NCBI RefSeq assembly: GCF_963576675.1
Contig: NC_088914.1
Location: 86,116,441-86,180,440, forward strand
Direction of reading: 5' to 3'
From: Euphorbia lathyris
Taxonomy: Eukaryota; Streptophyta; Magnoliopsida; Malpighiales; Euphorbiaceae
DNA: 64,000 bases
Numbering within the stretch: the first letter of the stretch is position 1; each line of letters starts with the position of its first letter. Below are positions 54,870 to 64,000 of the stretch, one piece after another. The position numbers and the translations under genes are program-made. The notes beneath the pieces were generated by a model that worked only from the letters and a program-made list of their open reading frames with translations, was not told the origin of the DNA and did no database searches.

Positions 54870-56468
54870 GTTGTCTTCTCCACCCTAACTTTTTACACTC
54901 GTACGTCATGATTTATGATGCAATGTTGGAACTTATTGCATATTTTTAGTGTGAGGAGGAGGGGTAGACAAACTTACAAAAATTGTATAAATTTTTAAAT
55001 TTTTGTTGCGTCGTGTCTAGTTTAGGTTTGCGTTTTGGTGTTTTATTTTTGCTTTATTTATGTTTTTGCATGTTTAGGACCTAAAACCGTGAACCTCCTT
55101 CGAATCTAAACTTCGTTATTTGTCTTTGAGGGTTGAAAACCGAATCTAAAATTGCATGACAACTAGTTTAGGCGTAGGACACAACCCTTGTATCTGTAAA
55201 AGCATGAGCTACAGTTTGCATTTAGACCCTACTTTTGAAGAAATGCTAAAATCATTACTTAGGTAGATAACTTAAGAATTGAAGGCATGTGATATTAAAC
55301 TTGAGTTTGGGGAAAACTAGTAAACACAAAATTGAAACCCAAAGAATTGTGAGCTGAATTTGAGCCTAAGAGCGAACATCAAAAAGCTCTTTTCCTTGAC
55401 ATTTTTGTGTGAATGCTTTGACTTGTGGAAGATTACAGATTTTTCACCTAATACTGTGTTGAACCTACATGCAATAATTTGAGATGATAAACGATGCATC
55501 AGCCTCATTAGAATTAACCCTTTTCTTTACCTTGTTTTTCTTTTTCATCCACTCTAGGAAGCCCTTTTGAGCCGATTTTTTTTTTTGTAGTTTGTAGATT
55601 TTTCTTTCATTCTAACCCGTTTTTGCGAACCACAATTTGGTTCGCCACTTAACCTTTGTTTTTGCAAAGCTCGAACTGAGCCTTTGTTTTCTTCTAGCGC
55701 TTTATCTTTGTTTATGGCATTACAGTAGCAAGCCAAAAGGCTAAGAAGTGAATGAGCATCACTATCCCAAAAAGAAAAAAAAAAGGGGAAGAAAAACAGA
55801 AAAGAAAAGAAAAGAAAAGAAAAGAGACGAACAAAAGGGGAACAAAACTTCATTCCCCAGTTCCTAAAAATAAAAAACGTCTCAAGAAAGCATCCCAAAA
55901 GAAAAAAAATAAAAAATAAAAATAATAATAAGGGATGAATAAAAAGCTCAGTCACTTCATATTTGCTAAAGCCATTTTAACTCTGTTTTTGTAGCGCTAG
56001 AACATTTAAACCTTTGTTGTACCTTTAACCCTCTAACCACATTACAACCCCAATTAGAGGCTGTTTTTGATATCATCAGAGTCATATAGCATAGTAGAGG
56101 AACGCGGATGATCGTGCAAAATCAACGTAATCCTAAGCAAGAACATAAGCCGAGAGTAAACACTTTAGCCACCAAAATTGTGTGAAATGAGTGAACTACC
56201 TATGGTGAGGTGTTTTACTCAGCGATCCCCTTAAGCTCGTTTAATTGAACATGTGTCCTTTTGCTTAAAACTATGATCTATGATAATTGAAATGCGGCTT
56301 TTGGATATCGTGTCTCTACTTTGTATTTCCGAATGCATGTAATTACAGATGCTCGAAATTGTGTCAAGCACCTAGTCAAACTGGGAAGTTTTCTAGCTTG
56401 CTTGTGATGGCGGGTTTAGTTTTTTAGTTTACTTGGGGACAAGTAAAGTTTTAAGTGCGAGGAGGTTT
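54870..56468 (+). other. B2 3' noncoding region and polypurine tract
   Basis: No gene. Homologous to B1 31568-33150 and, in patches, to family A. It has an A/G-rich stretch at 55765-55930 with AAAAG repeats. It ends with GTGCGAGGAGGTTT, the polypurine tract, before the LTR. Confidence 0.82.
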
Positions 56469-58047
56469 GATAGGGGTCAAAAACCCATATCTTTGGGTAC
56501 GGTTTTAGGACGGTTTTTAGGGTTATTTGGCTAATAAGCGAGCAATTCTCGCATTTAAATGCTTTTGTGTGAGTTAGTTAGGAATTGAGAACATTCTATT
56601 TACTTTTCGTCGTTTAGGCTCGTTTTGTAATCAATGCGTATTAGAATTCCGTTATCTTTTTAAGCTAATTGGTCCGTCAAAAGTCGCACCAAACGAAGCG
56701 TTTGCTCAAAATAAGCGATTGACGGATCAATTTGGCTTTTAGACTAATGTTTTCCGGAGTTTTTATGCGTGTGCAGGTGTGAAATCGGACGAAAAAGGTC
56801 GCGGAACTCATCGAGCTTGGATCGAGCAAGCTTCGGGCAAAAACGCTCGGCGAGCAGGGCCCCACGGGCCATTTCTGCTCGCCGAGCAGGCCACCAGGCA
56901 CCTGCTCGGCGAGCAGGGGGCTGCTCGGCGCGAGCAGCCCTGCTCGCCGAGCAGCTTTTCCTGCTCGGCGAGCAGCCCTGCGGGAATTGGTCAAAAAGAC
57001 CAATTCCGCCCCCACGAAGCCACGTTCGGCCCCACGTCTTCCTACACCAACTAGGACACGAAAATAGGTCAAAACGAGGCCTGAGACGCGTCTATAAATA
57101 GGAATTTTCAATTGTAAATTAAATATCTTTCGTTTTTGTAAATTATTTTAGCTTTCCCCTTGTAATTCCTCTTCATCTTCTCCATCTTCCTCAACCTCCA
57201 TTGAAGCTCCTTCAAAGCTTTCTACCGAGGAATTATCAAGGTCCGTCCTTAAGATCAAGTCGCCGGCTGCAGAGTAAACAGGTTCCCTGAAAGGGATTTT
57301 TGTATCTCCTTTTATCTTTCCATGTTTGTACTCTTTGATACAGTTGCTGAACTTGACTTATTGTATCTTGTGACAATTGCTTTCGCCTTTAATAATAATT
57401 TAGCTCTTGTTTTGTTCTATGTTTATTGTTTAATCTCTGTCTTACGCTTTATTCAATTGGTTTAACTCATTCAAAAGCCCCAAAATCTAGTAGGCACATA
57501 TTGCAAGCTGAATCTGACCTAGTCAGAGCCTAGGAGATTGACGACCTCTTAGTTGATTAAGTGCCAATTTACTGAGCCTTAGACCTAGTTTCGGCCTTAG
57601 GGAATCACGTGCTAGGAACCTCAGGAGGGTAAGTAGGGTTAATCGCCTTGAATACAAGTGACTCCGATTAGGTTTTTATTCAATAGACTTGATAATCTAT
57701 CTTTATTATTATCGTTCATACCATGTTCCTTCGAATAGTTTCATTAATGAAAGATCAATTAGGGGTAGAGTAATTTAGTTAGGCTTAGAATCACTTAGCT
57801 AGAATTAGATAACTTAGTTAGAATCAGATAATTTAGCTAGGATTAGCATAATTCAACCTAGGAGTAGATTAATTAAACAAACCAAACTCAAAACCCCCTA
57901 AGCCTAGATAACATCCGAGACCGAGTAGCTTGATACTTGCAGAAATAAATCTTGTGGACGATAACCTGGACTTAAACCAGAAATTTATTACTTGATAACG
58001 ACGGGGTACACTTATCCCTTAGTGAGGTTTCGCAAGAAACCGCATCA
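56469..58047 (+). repeat. B2 3' LTR (1579 bp)
   Basis: Matches the 5' LTR end to end. It lacks about 28 bp near 56634 and has a rearranged GC array. The hairpin is at 56983-57007 and TATAAATA at 57093-57100. S3 resumes after the CCTAC duplication. Confidence 0.95.
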
Positions 58048-58052
58048 CCTAC
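58048..58052. repeat. Target-site duplication CCTAC, right copy (B2)
   Basis: Partner of 39335-39339. Confidence 0.95.
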
Positions 58053-58053
58053 C

Positions 58054-59788
58054 ATGGGCGAAAACAGCACTCGGTTTCTCCCTGGAAACCAAACAACTCA
58101 AATACTGCCTGAGGGGCTGTCCATTACGAGGCCTCCCCTATTCTTTGGGTCAAACTATACCTTTTGGAAGAATAGGATGAAAAACTTCATTCAGGCTACA
58201 AACATGAATGCCTGACTATCTATAGTCCAAGGCCCATTTGTACATGTCGAGGTTGTGGCTGGCCAAACAGTTGTAAAAGCTGAGGCCAAATGGACAAAGG
58301 ATGATCTTAAGAAGCTTCAAAATCACGCTTCGGCTATCAATATGCTTCACTGTGCACTCGATGCTGCAGAATATAACAAAATCTCAGGTTGTGAGTCGGC
58401 GCAAGAGATCTGGAAAAAGCTGGAAGTCACCTACGAGGGAACAAATAAAGTAAAGGAATCTAAGGTGAATCAGCAGATGAGACTGTACGAGCTGTTCGAG
58501 ATGAACAATGATGAAGGCATTTCAGACATGAATGCAAGGTTTACCAACATCATTAATGAGCTCAAGAGACTTGGGAAAATCTTCACTGAAGAGGAACAAG
58601 TCAAAAAGATACTCAGGAGTCTTCCTAAAGATTGGCAAGCAAAGAAGACAGCAGTTGAGGAAGCTCAGGATTTAACCACCTACAAATATGACGAACTCAT
58701 TGGTTCATTGCTGACCCATGAGATATCCATGAAAAACTTTGAGGTGAAGGAAAAATCTGAAGACAAGAAGCAGAAATCCCTTGTCATGAAAGCTGACTCC
58801 ACTGACGGGAGTTCAACTGACGATGAGGAGATGGCTATGTTCACAAGGAAGATGAAAAGGCTATTCAGAAAGAGTGACAAATACTCTAAAAAGCCTTACA
58901 GAAAGTTTGATAAGTATAAGGCTGACTCAAGTGACAGCAAATACAAAAAGGACAGCTCAAAGCCCATTACATGCTTTGAGTGCCATCAAACTGACCATAT
59001 TAAGTCAAACTGCCCCACGCTGAGGAAAGACAAGAAGAGTGGGAAGAAGGCAATGGTGGCTACTTGGAGCGACAGTGATGAGTCTTCATCTACAGAAACT
59101 GAGGCCACCGAATCAACGAAGATATGCTTCATGGCTGACGAACTTGCTGAGCCATGCGTCTCTGAGCATGCTGACCCATCCATCGCATCAGATGATGAGG
59201 AGCAATCAAATGAGGTAATTTCTCTTCCCCAGCTCAGAAACGATATGGTTAATGCCCTGAGTGATCTCTACACACTTGTCAAGAAGTGTAATAAGAAAGT
59301 TAGAGCACTCAGCAGGCGTTGTGACGAAGTTGAAGAGGTCAAACTGAGTGACCTCAGATTCCTTCTTCAGGACAATTCAACTCTGCATGATAATAATCAT
59401 ACATGAGTCTGTCTCTGAAGTCCAGTCAGTTTCAAAGAAACTGAGGAAGGACGTCACAACTATCCAGAACCAACTAAAGGTTCCAAATAAAAACAACATT
59501 CCTCTAAGAACTCAGTACCAAGGTACTCAGCAGAGATGGAATCCCCAGCGAAAAGTCCAATGTGACTTTTGTGGGAAGAAAGGACACACCACTAAGGTGT
59601 GTTGGAACGCTCAGCACTGGGGTGCTGACAAGTCAGTGAAAAATCCTAAACAGAAGGTCAGATGTGACTTCTGTGGAAAGAATGGCCATATTGTCAATGT
59701 ATGTCGCCATAAAATAAAATATGATGTTATACCTATTGCACCTAACAAGTCAGGACCCAAAAAGAATTGGGTACCTAAAAGTAACTAG
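58054..59788 (+). pseudogene. gag: S3 gag with three zinc knuckles, broken
   Basis: Copia gag. It starts at ATG 58054 (MGENSTRFLPG), one base after the B2 target duplication. An in-frame TGA at 58213-58215 cuts it at codon 54. The frame is then open to TGA 59404-59406, with a frameshift around 59390-59405, after which it continues to 59788. The capsid domain has EAKWTKDDLKKLQNHASA, ARFTNIINELKRLGK and LRSLPKDWQAKKTAV. A Lys/Ser-rich region carries the first knuckle (CFECHQTDHIKSNC). Two more knuckles, CDFCGKKGHTTKVC and CDFCGKNGHIVNVC, follow after the shift; all are C-X2-C-X4-H-X4-C. B2 is inserted just before the ATG, so gag is also cut off from its promoter. Confidence 0.9.
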
Positions 59789-59799
59789 TTACAATGCAG

Positions 59800-62700
59800 G
59801 TAAGCCTGAGATGTGCCGAGAAGTCAAAGATGTGGTATATTGACAGCGCATGCTCAAGGCATGTGACGGGTGATGAAACTCAGTTCATCACGTTTGAACG
59901 TAAACGATGAGGGAGCATATAAGTTTTGGAGACAACAAGAAGGGTAAGATAGTAGGGTCAGGAACCATCGGAGGTAATCCTACTATTGAATATGTCTCCC
60001 TAGTCAGCGGACTCAAATATAACTTACTCAGCGTAGCTCAGCTATGTGACAATGGGAGAAAAGTTATATTTGATGCTACTGGATGTAAAATATACGAGGG
60101 TAAAACAAATGAGTTAATTTTAACTGCCCCTCGGATAGATAATGTCTTTATGCTAGACTTAGAGAAAAAGTTTTCAAAAACTGTGTGCTTAGTATCAAAG
60201 GAAGAAAATTCCTAGCTATGGCACAAGAGACTTGGTCATGTAAGCATGGACCTCCTGGCCAAACTAGCAAGAAAGCAATTGGTTGAGGGACTGCCTGAAC
60301 TTAAATTTCAAAAAGATCAACTATGCCACGCTTGCCAAGCTGGAAAACAAACCAAACAATCTTTTCATAGCAAAAATTTTGTCTCAACTAAACGTCCGTT
60401 AGAGTTACTACACTTGGATCTCTTTGGTCCAGTCCAGCCGCTGAGTCTGGGTGGAAGAAGATTTTCCTTAGTCATTGTAGATGACTTCTCTCGGTATACG
60501 TGGGTTATCTTGCTGACCAGCAAGGATGAGACCTTTGAGACATTTTCAAATTTGGTTAGAAAAATTGAAAATGAAAAAGACCTAAAATTAGCTCACATCC
60601 GTAGTGATAACGGTGGAGAATTCAAAAACCAAAAGTTTGTTGAATTCTGTGAAGCCAGCAGCATTGACCACAATTTTTCTGCTCCTAGAACACCTCAGCA
60701 AAATGGGGTTGTAGAAAGGAAGAACAGAACTCTGGTTGAAATAGCCAGGACAATGCTGGATGAGCATAGGCTTCCAAAGTATTTTTGGGGTGAGGCTGTT
60801 AACACAGCCTGTTATATTCTTAATAGGGCTCTAGTTAGACCTATACTCAAGAAAACCCCATATGAACTTTGGAAAGGACGAAAGCCCAATATTGGATACT
60901 TTCGTGCCTTTGGCTGTAGATGTTTTATTTTAAATACCCAAGATAGCTTAGCAAAGTTTGATTCAAAAGCTGATGAGGCTATCTTTTTGGGCTACTCAAC
61001 AAACAACAAAGCATACAGAGTTTTTAATAAGCGAACTCAAGTTTTAGAAGAGTCAGTACATGTAGAGTTCGACGAAACTGACCCTGCAGGTAGATACCAG
61101 CCACTGATCGAAGATGATCCAAACTCAGTAACCACCGATGACCCAGAACCAGCTACTGAGTCATTCACGAAAAGGCTGACCAAGAGTAAGAGTGAACCTA
61201 AGATTACTTTTGCTGACCCATCTACTTCTGCAGAGATTGTTGAAACAGAAACAGCACAAGACATAAATCTACCTAAAGAGATAAGGATTCCAAGAGGGCA
61301 CTCAGAAAGTGCAATCCTTGATTCTGCTGGGAATACCCTGATGACGAGGAATCAACTCAGGAAGTACCTCAGCAATGTTGCCTTCGTCTTAGTACAAGAA
61401 CCGAAGAATTTCGCTGAAGCTGAGTACGATGAATTCTGGATGATCGCAATGCAAGAGGAGCTCGATCAATTTAGAAGAAACGATGTATGGGAGTTAGTGC
61501 CTCATCCAAAGAGTCAAAAGACCATCGGAACAAGATGGGTCTTCAGGAACAAGATGGATGAACAAGGAAACGTAGTCAGAAACAAAGCAAGGCTTGTAGC
61601 TCAGGGCTAGAATCAGCAAGAAGGTATTGACTATGGTGAGACCTTTGCCCCGGTGGCAAGGCTAGAGGCAATTAGAATTCTATGTGCATATGCATCTTAA
61701 ATGAACTTTAAGTTATTCCAAATGGATGTCAAAAGTGCATTTCTTTATGGAGTTATAAACGAGGAGGTTTATGTTAATCAACCTCCAGGCTTTGAGGATC
61801 CAAAATTCCCAAACCATGTTTATAAACTAAAAAAGGGTTTGTACGGCCTCAAGCAAGCACCACAGGCTTGGTATGAGAGGCTGACCAGTTTCCTGCTGAC
61901 TAGAAATTACGTCAGGGGCAAAGCTGATACAACCTTATTCATCAAGAAAAAGGGTAAAGATACCATGCTGGCCCAAATTTATGTTGATGATATAATATTT
62001 GGTGCAACTAACGAATCAATGTGCAAGGAGTTTAGCAAACAAATGCAGACTGAGTTTGAAATGTCCATGATGGGAGAACTCAACTTCTTCCTCGGTCTTC
62101 AAATTAAACAAGGAAAGAATGGAATATTCATCAGTCAAGCCAAATATGCCAAGGAGATATTAAAGAAATATGATTTGGAAAATTGCAAGCCAATATCCAC
62201 TCCTATGGGCACTGACACTGTCCTCTGCGCTGACGAGAATGGTAAGACAGTAGACAGCAAATTATATCGAGGTATGATAGGCTCTCTACTTTACTTAACA
62301 GCTAGTAGACCGGATATTCAGTTTTCAGTATGCTAATGTGCTAGATATCAATCTAACCCTAAGGAATCTCATTACATTGCTGTAAAAAGAATCCTTAGAT
62401 ATTTGCAAAGCTCAGTGAACGCAGGTCTATGGTATCCAAATACTCATGATTTTACACTCATCGGATACACTAACACTGACTATGGACGGGATAAGCTAGA
62501 ACGTAAAAGCACCTCTAGAGGATGTCACTTCTTAGGAAGCTGTCTTGTATCCTGGTTCAGTAAAAAGCAGGCGTCAGTAGCCTTGTCTACCACTGAAGCT
62601 GAGTACATTGCTGCTGGTCATTTGTTGCTCAAGTCCTATGGATTAAGCAACAGCTTGAAGACTATGGTGTTCAAACGAAGACAACTGAAGTCAAATGTGA

Positions 62701-62926
62701 CAATAAGAGTGCAATTGATCTATCAAAGAACCCAATTCAACACAGCAGAATGAAGCATGTCAGCATTAGACATCACTTCATTAGAGACCATGTACTCAAG
62801 GCTGAGATCAAGCTGACCTTTGTCCCAACGGACGAGCAGCTTGCGGATATCTTCACGAAGCCACTGGCCCGTGAGCAGTTCAGCATACTGAGAGAAGCAA
62901 TTGGTATGTTTAATCCTCTTCAGTAA
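59800..62926 (+). pseudogene. pol: S3 pol: protease, integrase, reverse transcriptase, RNase H, broken
   Basis: Copia order. Protease (MWYIDSACSRHVTG, active site at about 59839) is followed by a frameshift near 59895-59910. The pre-integrase zinc module comes next (WHKRLGHVS to CHACQAGK), with a stop at 60213-60215. The integrase core has LDLFGPVQ, RSDNGGEF and VERKNRT. RT has GTRWVFRNK, then stops at 61608-61610 and 61698-61700; [10 protein letters not shown]; and YVDD at 61980-61991. A stop at 62334-62336 precedes RNase H, which is shifted by one base near 62620. The natural end is TAA 62924-62926, after DIFTKPLA. The catalytic residues are largely present. Four in-frame stops and two shifts make it a pseudogene, more decayed than S1. 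Confidence 0.92.
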
Positions 62927-63402
62927 ATTCCTGTGCTAAATGAATATGAATGCTGAGTGAATTACTATGCTGAATGATTGATTGTTTGCTGAGTAACTCA
63001 TCGAAACTGACTGAACATCAAATACTGAGTAAACTTGCACACTGAGTAAATTAGTTTAAACTTAAACTTAAAAAATCATCCGTAAATGCAATACTGACCA
63101 CTCAGAATATCAAACGCTTGACATTCTAAACGCTGAGTGTTAGATCCGTTAAAATGAATGCAATAGCACGCGTATAGTCCTAGGATGACGTATTCACCGT
63201 ATGTGTCATAAATTCCAGGATCTTTGTCGGTACACAATCCCAAGGAAAAACTGACACATGGATTCGATTAAATCCACACCGCTCATTCCATCTATAAATA
63301 ATGGGTAATTCCCCATCTTTTATTCTTTATGCTTAATCAAATCCTAAGGCAAAGAAACTACTTCTATCTCTAAATCCTTCTAAACCTTCCCCATCCTTGA
63401 AA
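62927..63402 (+). other. S3 region between pol and accessory ORF
   Basis: No gene. It corresponds to S1 19768-20297 but without the AT microsatellite. A candidate internal promoter lies at its 3' end. Confidence 0.75.
63293..63300 (+). promoter_or_regulatory. Candidate internal TATA box ahead of the S3 accessory ORF
   Basis: TATAAATA lies 103 bp before the ATG at 63403, following CCATC in a stretch alignable to the S1 promoter region. Conservation between two diverged copies supports a function in the family. Confidence 0.55.
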
Positions 63403-64000
63403 ATGACTAAGTTATCTTTCAATGTCTCCGGTGCCGGCAACCAAAAGACCAGCTCCGATGAACCTACTCAAAATCCTCCTACGCCGAGCAAGGGAAAAAC
63501 TGGCCAAACCTCTGGTCAAGGAAAAACTGTGAAAGTCCGAACCTACTCCAAAGTTTTTTAGAACGTACGAGAATGGAAGGTTGAGCCCTCCAGATGGGTC
63601 TTAGAACACTTCGTACAGAATGAACAGCCGTTCTGCGAATGGATTTCACAGAATGGATGGACTGGGCTGTTCTCGGTTAGGGATGAAACCTATCCTGGCC
63701 TAGTGAGGGAATTCTACCACAACCTCAAAGTTGCAAATGACAACGCTGACTACATGTGCACTGAGGTAAAAGGCAAAACCATCTTCGTCAACCCTCTCTA
63801 CATAGGAAATCTTCTCCAGCTAAAAACTGAGGGAGCAAGGCTGAGAAGATCGGGAGATCAGGACAAAACTGGCTATGTACACACCTTCTGCAAACCTGAG
63901 GGCTACTCAGGAGAAGTCTCAGCCTCATCAATGGGTCAGCACCAGAAGATGGCTCATTACTTGCTGACCTATTTTATCTACCCGAAGATAAATTGCAGTA
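63403..64000 (+). pseudogene. S3 accessory ORF, N-terminal part, one stop; runs off the window
   Basis: Second copy of the Sirevirus accessory ORF. It starts at ATG 63403 (MTKLSFNVSGAG). An in-frame TAG at 63559-63561 comes before the conserved domain. After it the frame stays open to the window edge, with QNGWTGLFSVRDETYPGLV, HTFCKPEGYSGEV and SSMGQHQKMAHYLLTYF aligned to S1. The two copies differ considerably in the Ser/Lys-rich N-terminus and are close in the domain. The end lies outside the window. Confidence 0.85.

Larger units (their letters stand above)
39340..58047 (+). mobile_element. B2: complete family B element (gag plus ORF2, no pol), carrying T2
   Basis: Complete Athila-like element with 5' LTR, tRNA-Asp primer site, gag, ORF2, polypurine tract, 3' LTR and 5-bp target duplication. 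Without T2 it is about 8.8 kb. No protease, RT, RNase H or integrase is present, so it must be mobilised by another element. LTRs differ at about 25 of 1560 aligned bases by hand count, plus indels in the GC array. It resembles plant terminal-repeat retrotransposons that encode only gag, with the addition of ORF2. Confidence 0.93.
37931..64000 (+). mobile_element. S3: Sirevirus-like Ty1/copia element, interrupted by B2
   Basis: 5' LTR, tRNA-Met primer site, gag, pol and the start of the accessory ORF, all on the plus strand. B2 (39340-58047) is inserted between the primer site and the gag ATG, with a CCTAC duplication. The 3' end lies beyond the window. It is of the same family as S1 and S2. 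Confidence 0.93.

Noticed and set aside
17534..62926. A mutation process like repeat-induced C-to-T change as the cause of all stops
   Set aside because: Some stops fit C-to-T or G-to-A changes, but several in S3, T2 and B2 would need transversions when compared with sister copies, and indels are also common.

Overview
This window is flowering-plant heterochromatin built from nested LTR retrotransposons. I see no host gene, rRNA, tRNA gene, CRISPR array or DNA transposon. The evidence for a plant is the set of lineages present: Sirevirus-type Ty1/copia elements with an extra ORF after pol, Athila-like Ty3/gypsy elements primed by tRNA-Asp, and Tat-like Ty3/gypsy elements with an intron-bearing antisense ORF. 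A eudicot is likely, but I cannot name the species.

My labels are C (Ty1/copia with long LTRs), S (Sirevirus-like copia), A and B (two related Athila-like families without pol) and T (Tat-like gypsy). Left half: C1 (1-3002, 3' part) sits in the 5' LTR of A1 (3003-17533). A2 (8436-14221, minus) is inserted in A1 with a CGCCC target-site duplication. A1 sits in S1 (17534-24969), S1 in A3 (24970-29214, minus) and A3 in S2 (29215-29747, minus). Right half: B1 (29748-34386, minus) also abuts S2. T1 (34387-37930) sits in B1 and S3 (37931-64000) in T1. B2 (39340-58047) is inserted in S3 with a CCTAC duplication. T2 (43280-53153, minus) sits in B2. The 533 bp of S2 is therefore probably the oldest layer visible. 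Hand-counted LTR-pair differences are about 3% for A1, 1.6% for B2 and 0.9% for T2, which agrees with the nesting order of the last two.

T1, T2 and the Sireviruses carry gag-pol genes broken by stops or frameshifts. No A or B copy has any protease, reverse transcriptase or integrase, so these families must have moved using enzymes from another element. A1 and B2 keep gag plus a second ORF (ORF2) near the 3' end, and A2 keeps ORF2 only. ORF2 of B2 is fully open, and so are the four coding blocks of the T2 antisense ORF apart from one unresolved exon junction.

The most interesting structure is regulatory and modular. Accessory proteins with a similar N-terminal region occur in both copia (S1, S3) and gypsy (A, B) elements. 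Those of S1, S3, A1 and A2 each have their own TATA-box region about 100 bp before the ATG. Families A and B carry clusters of short GC-rich palindromes just upstream of the LTR TATA box. Family A repeats that palindrome-then-TATA layout in front of ORF2.
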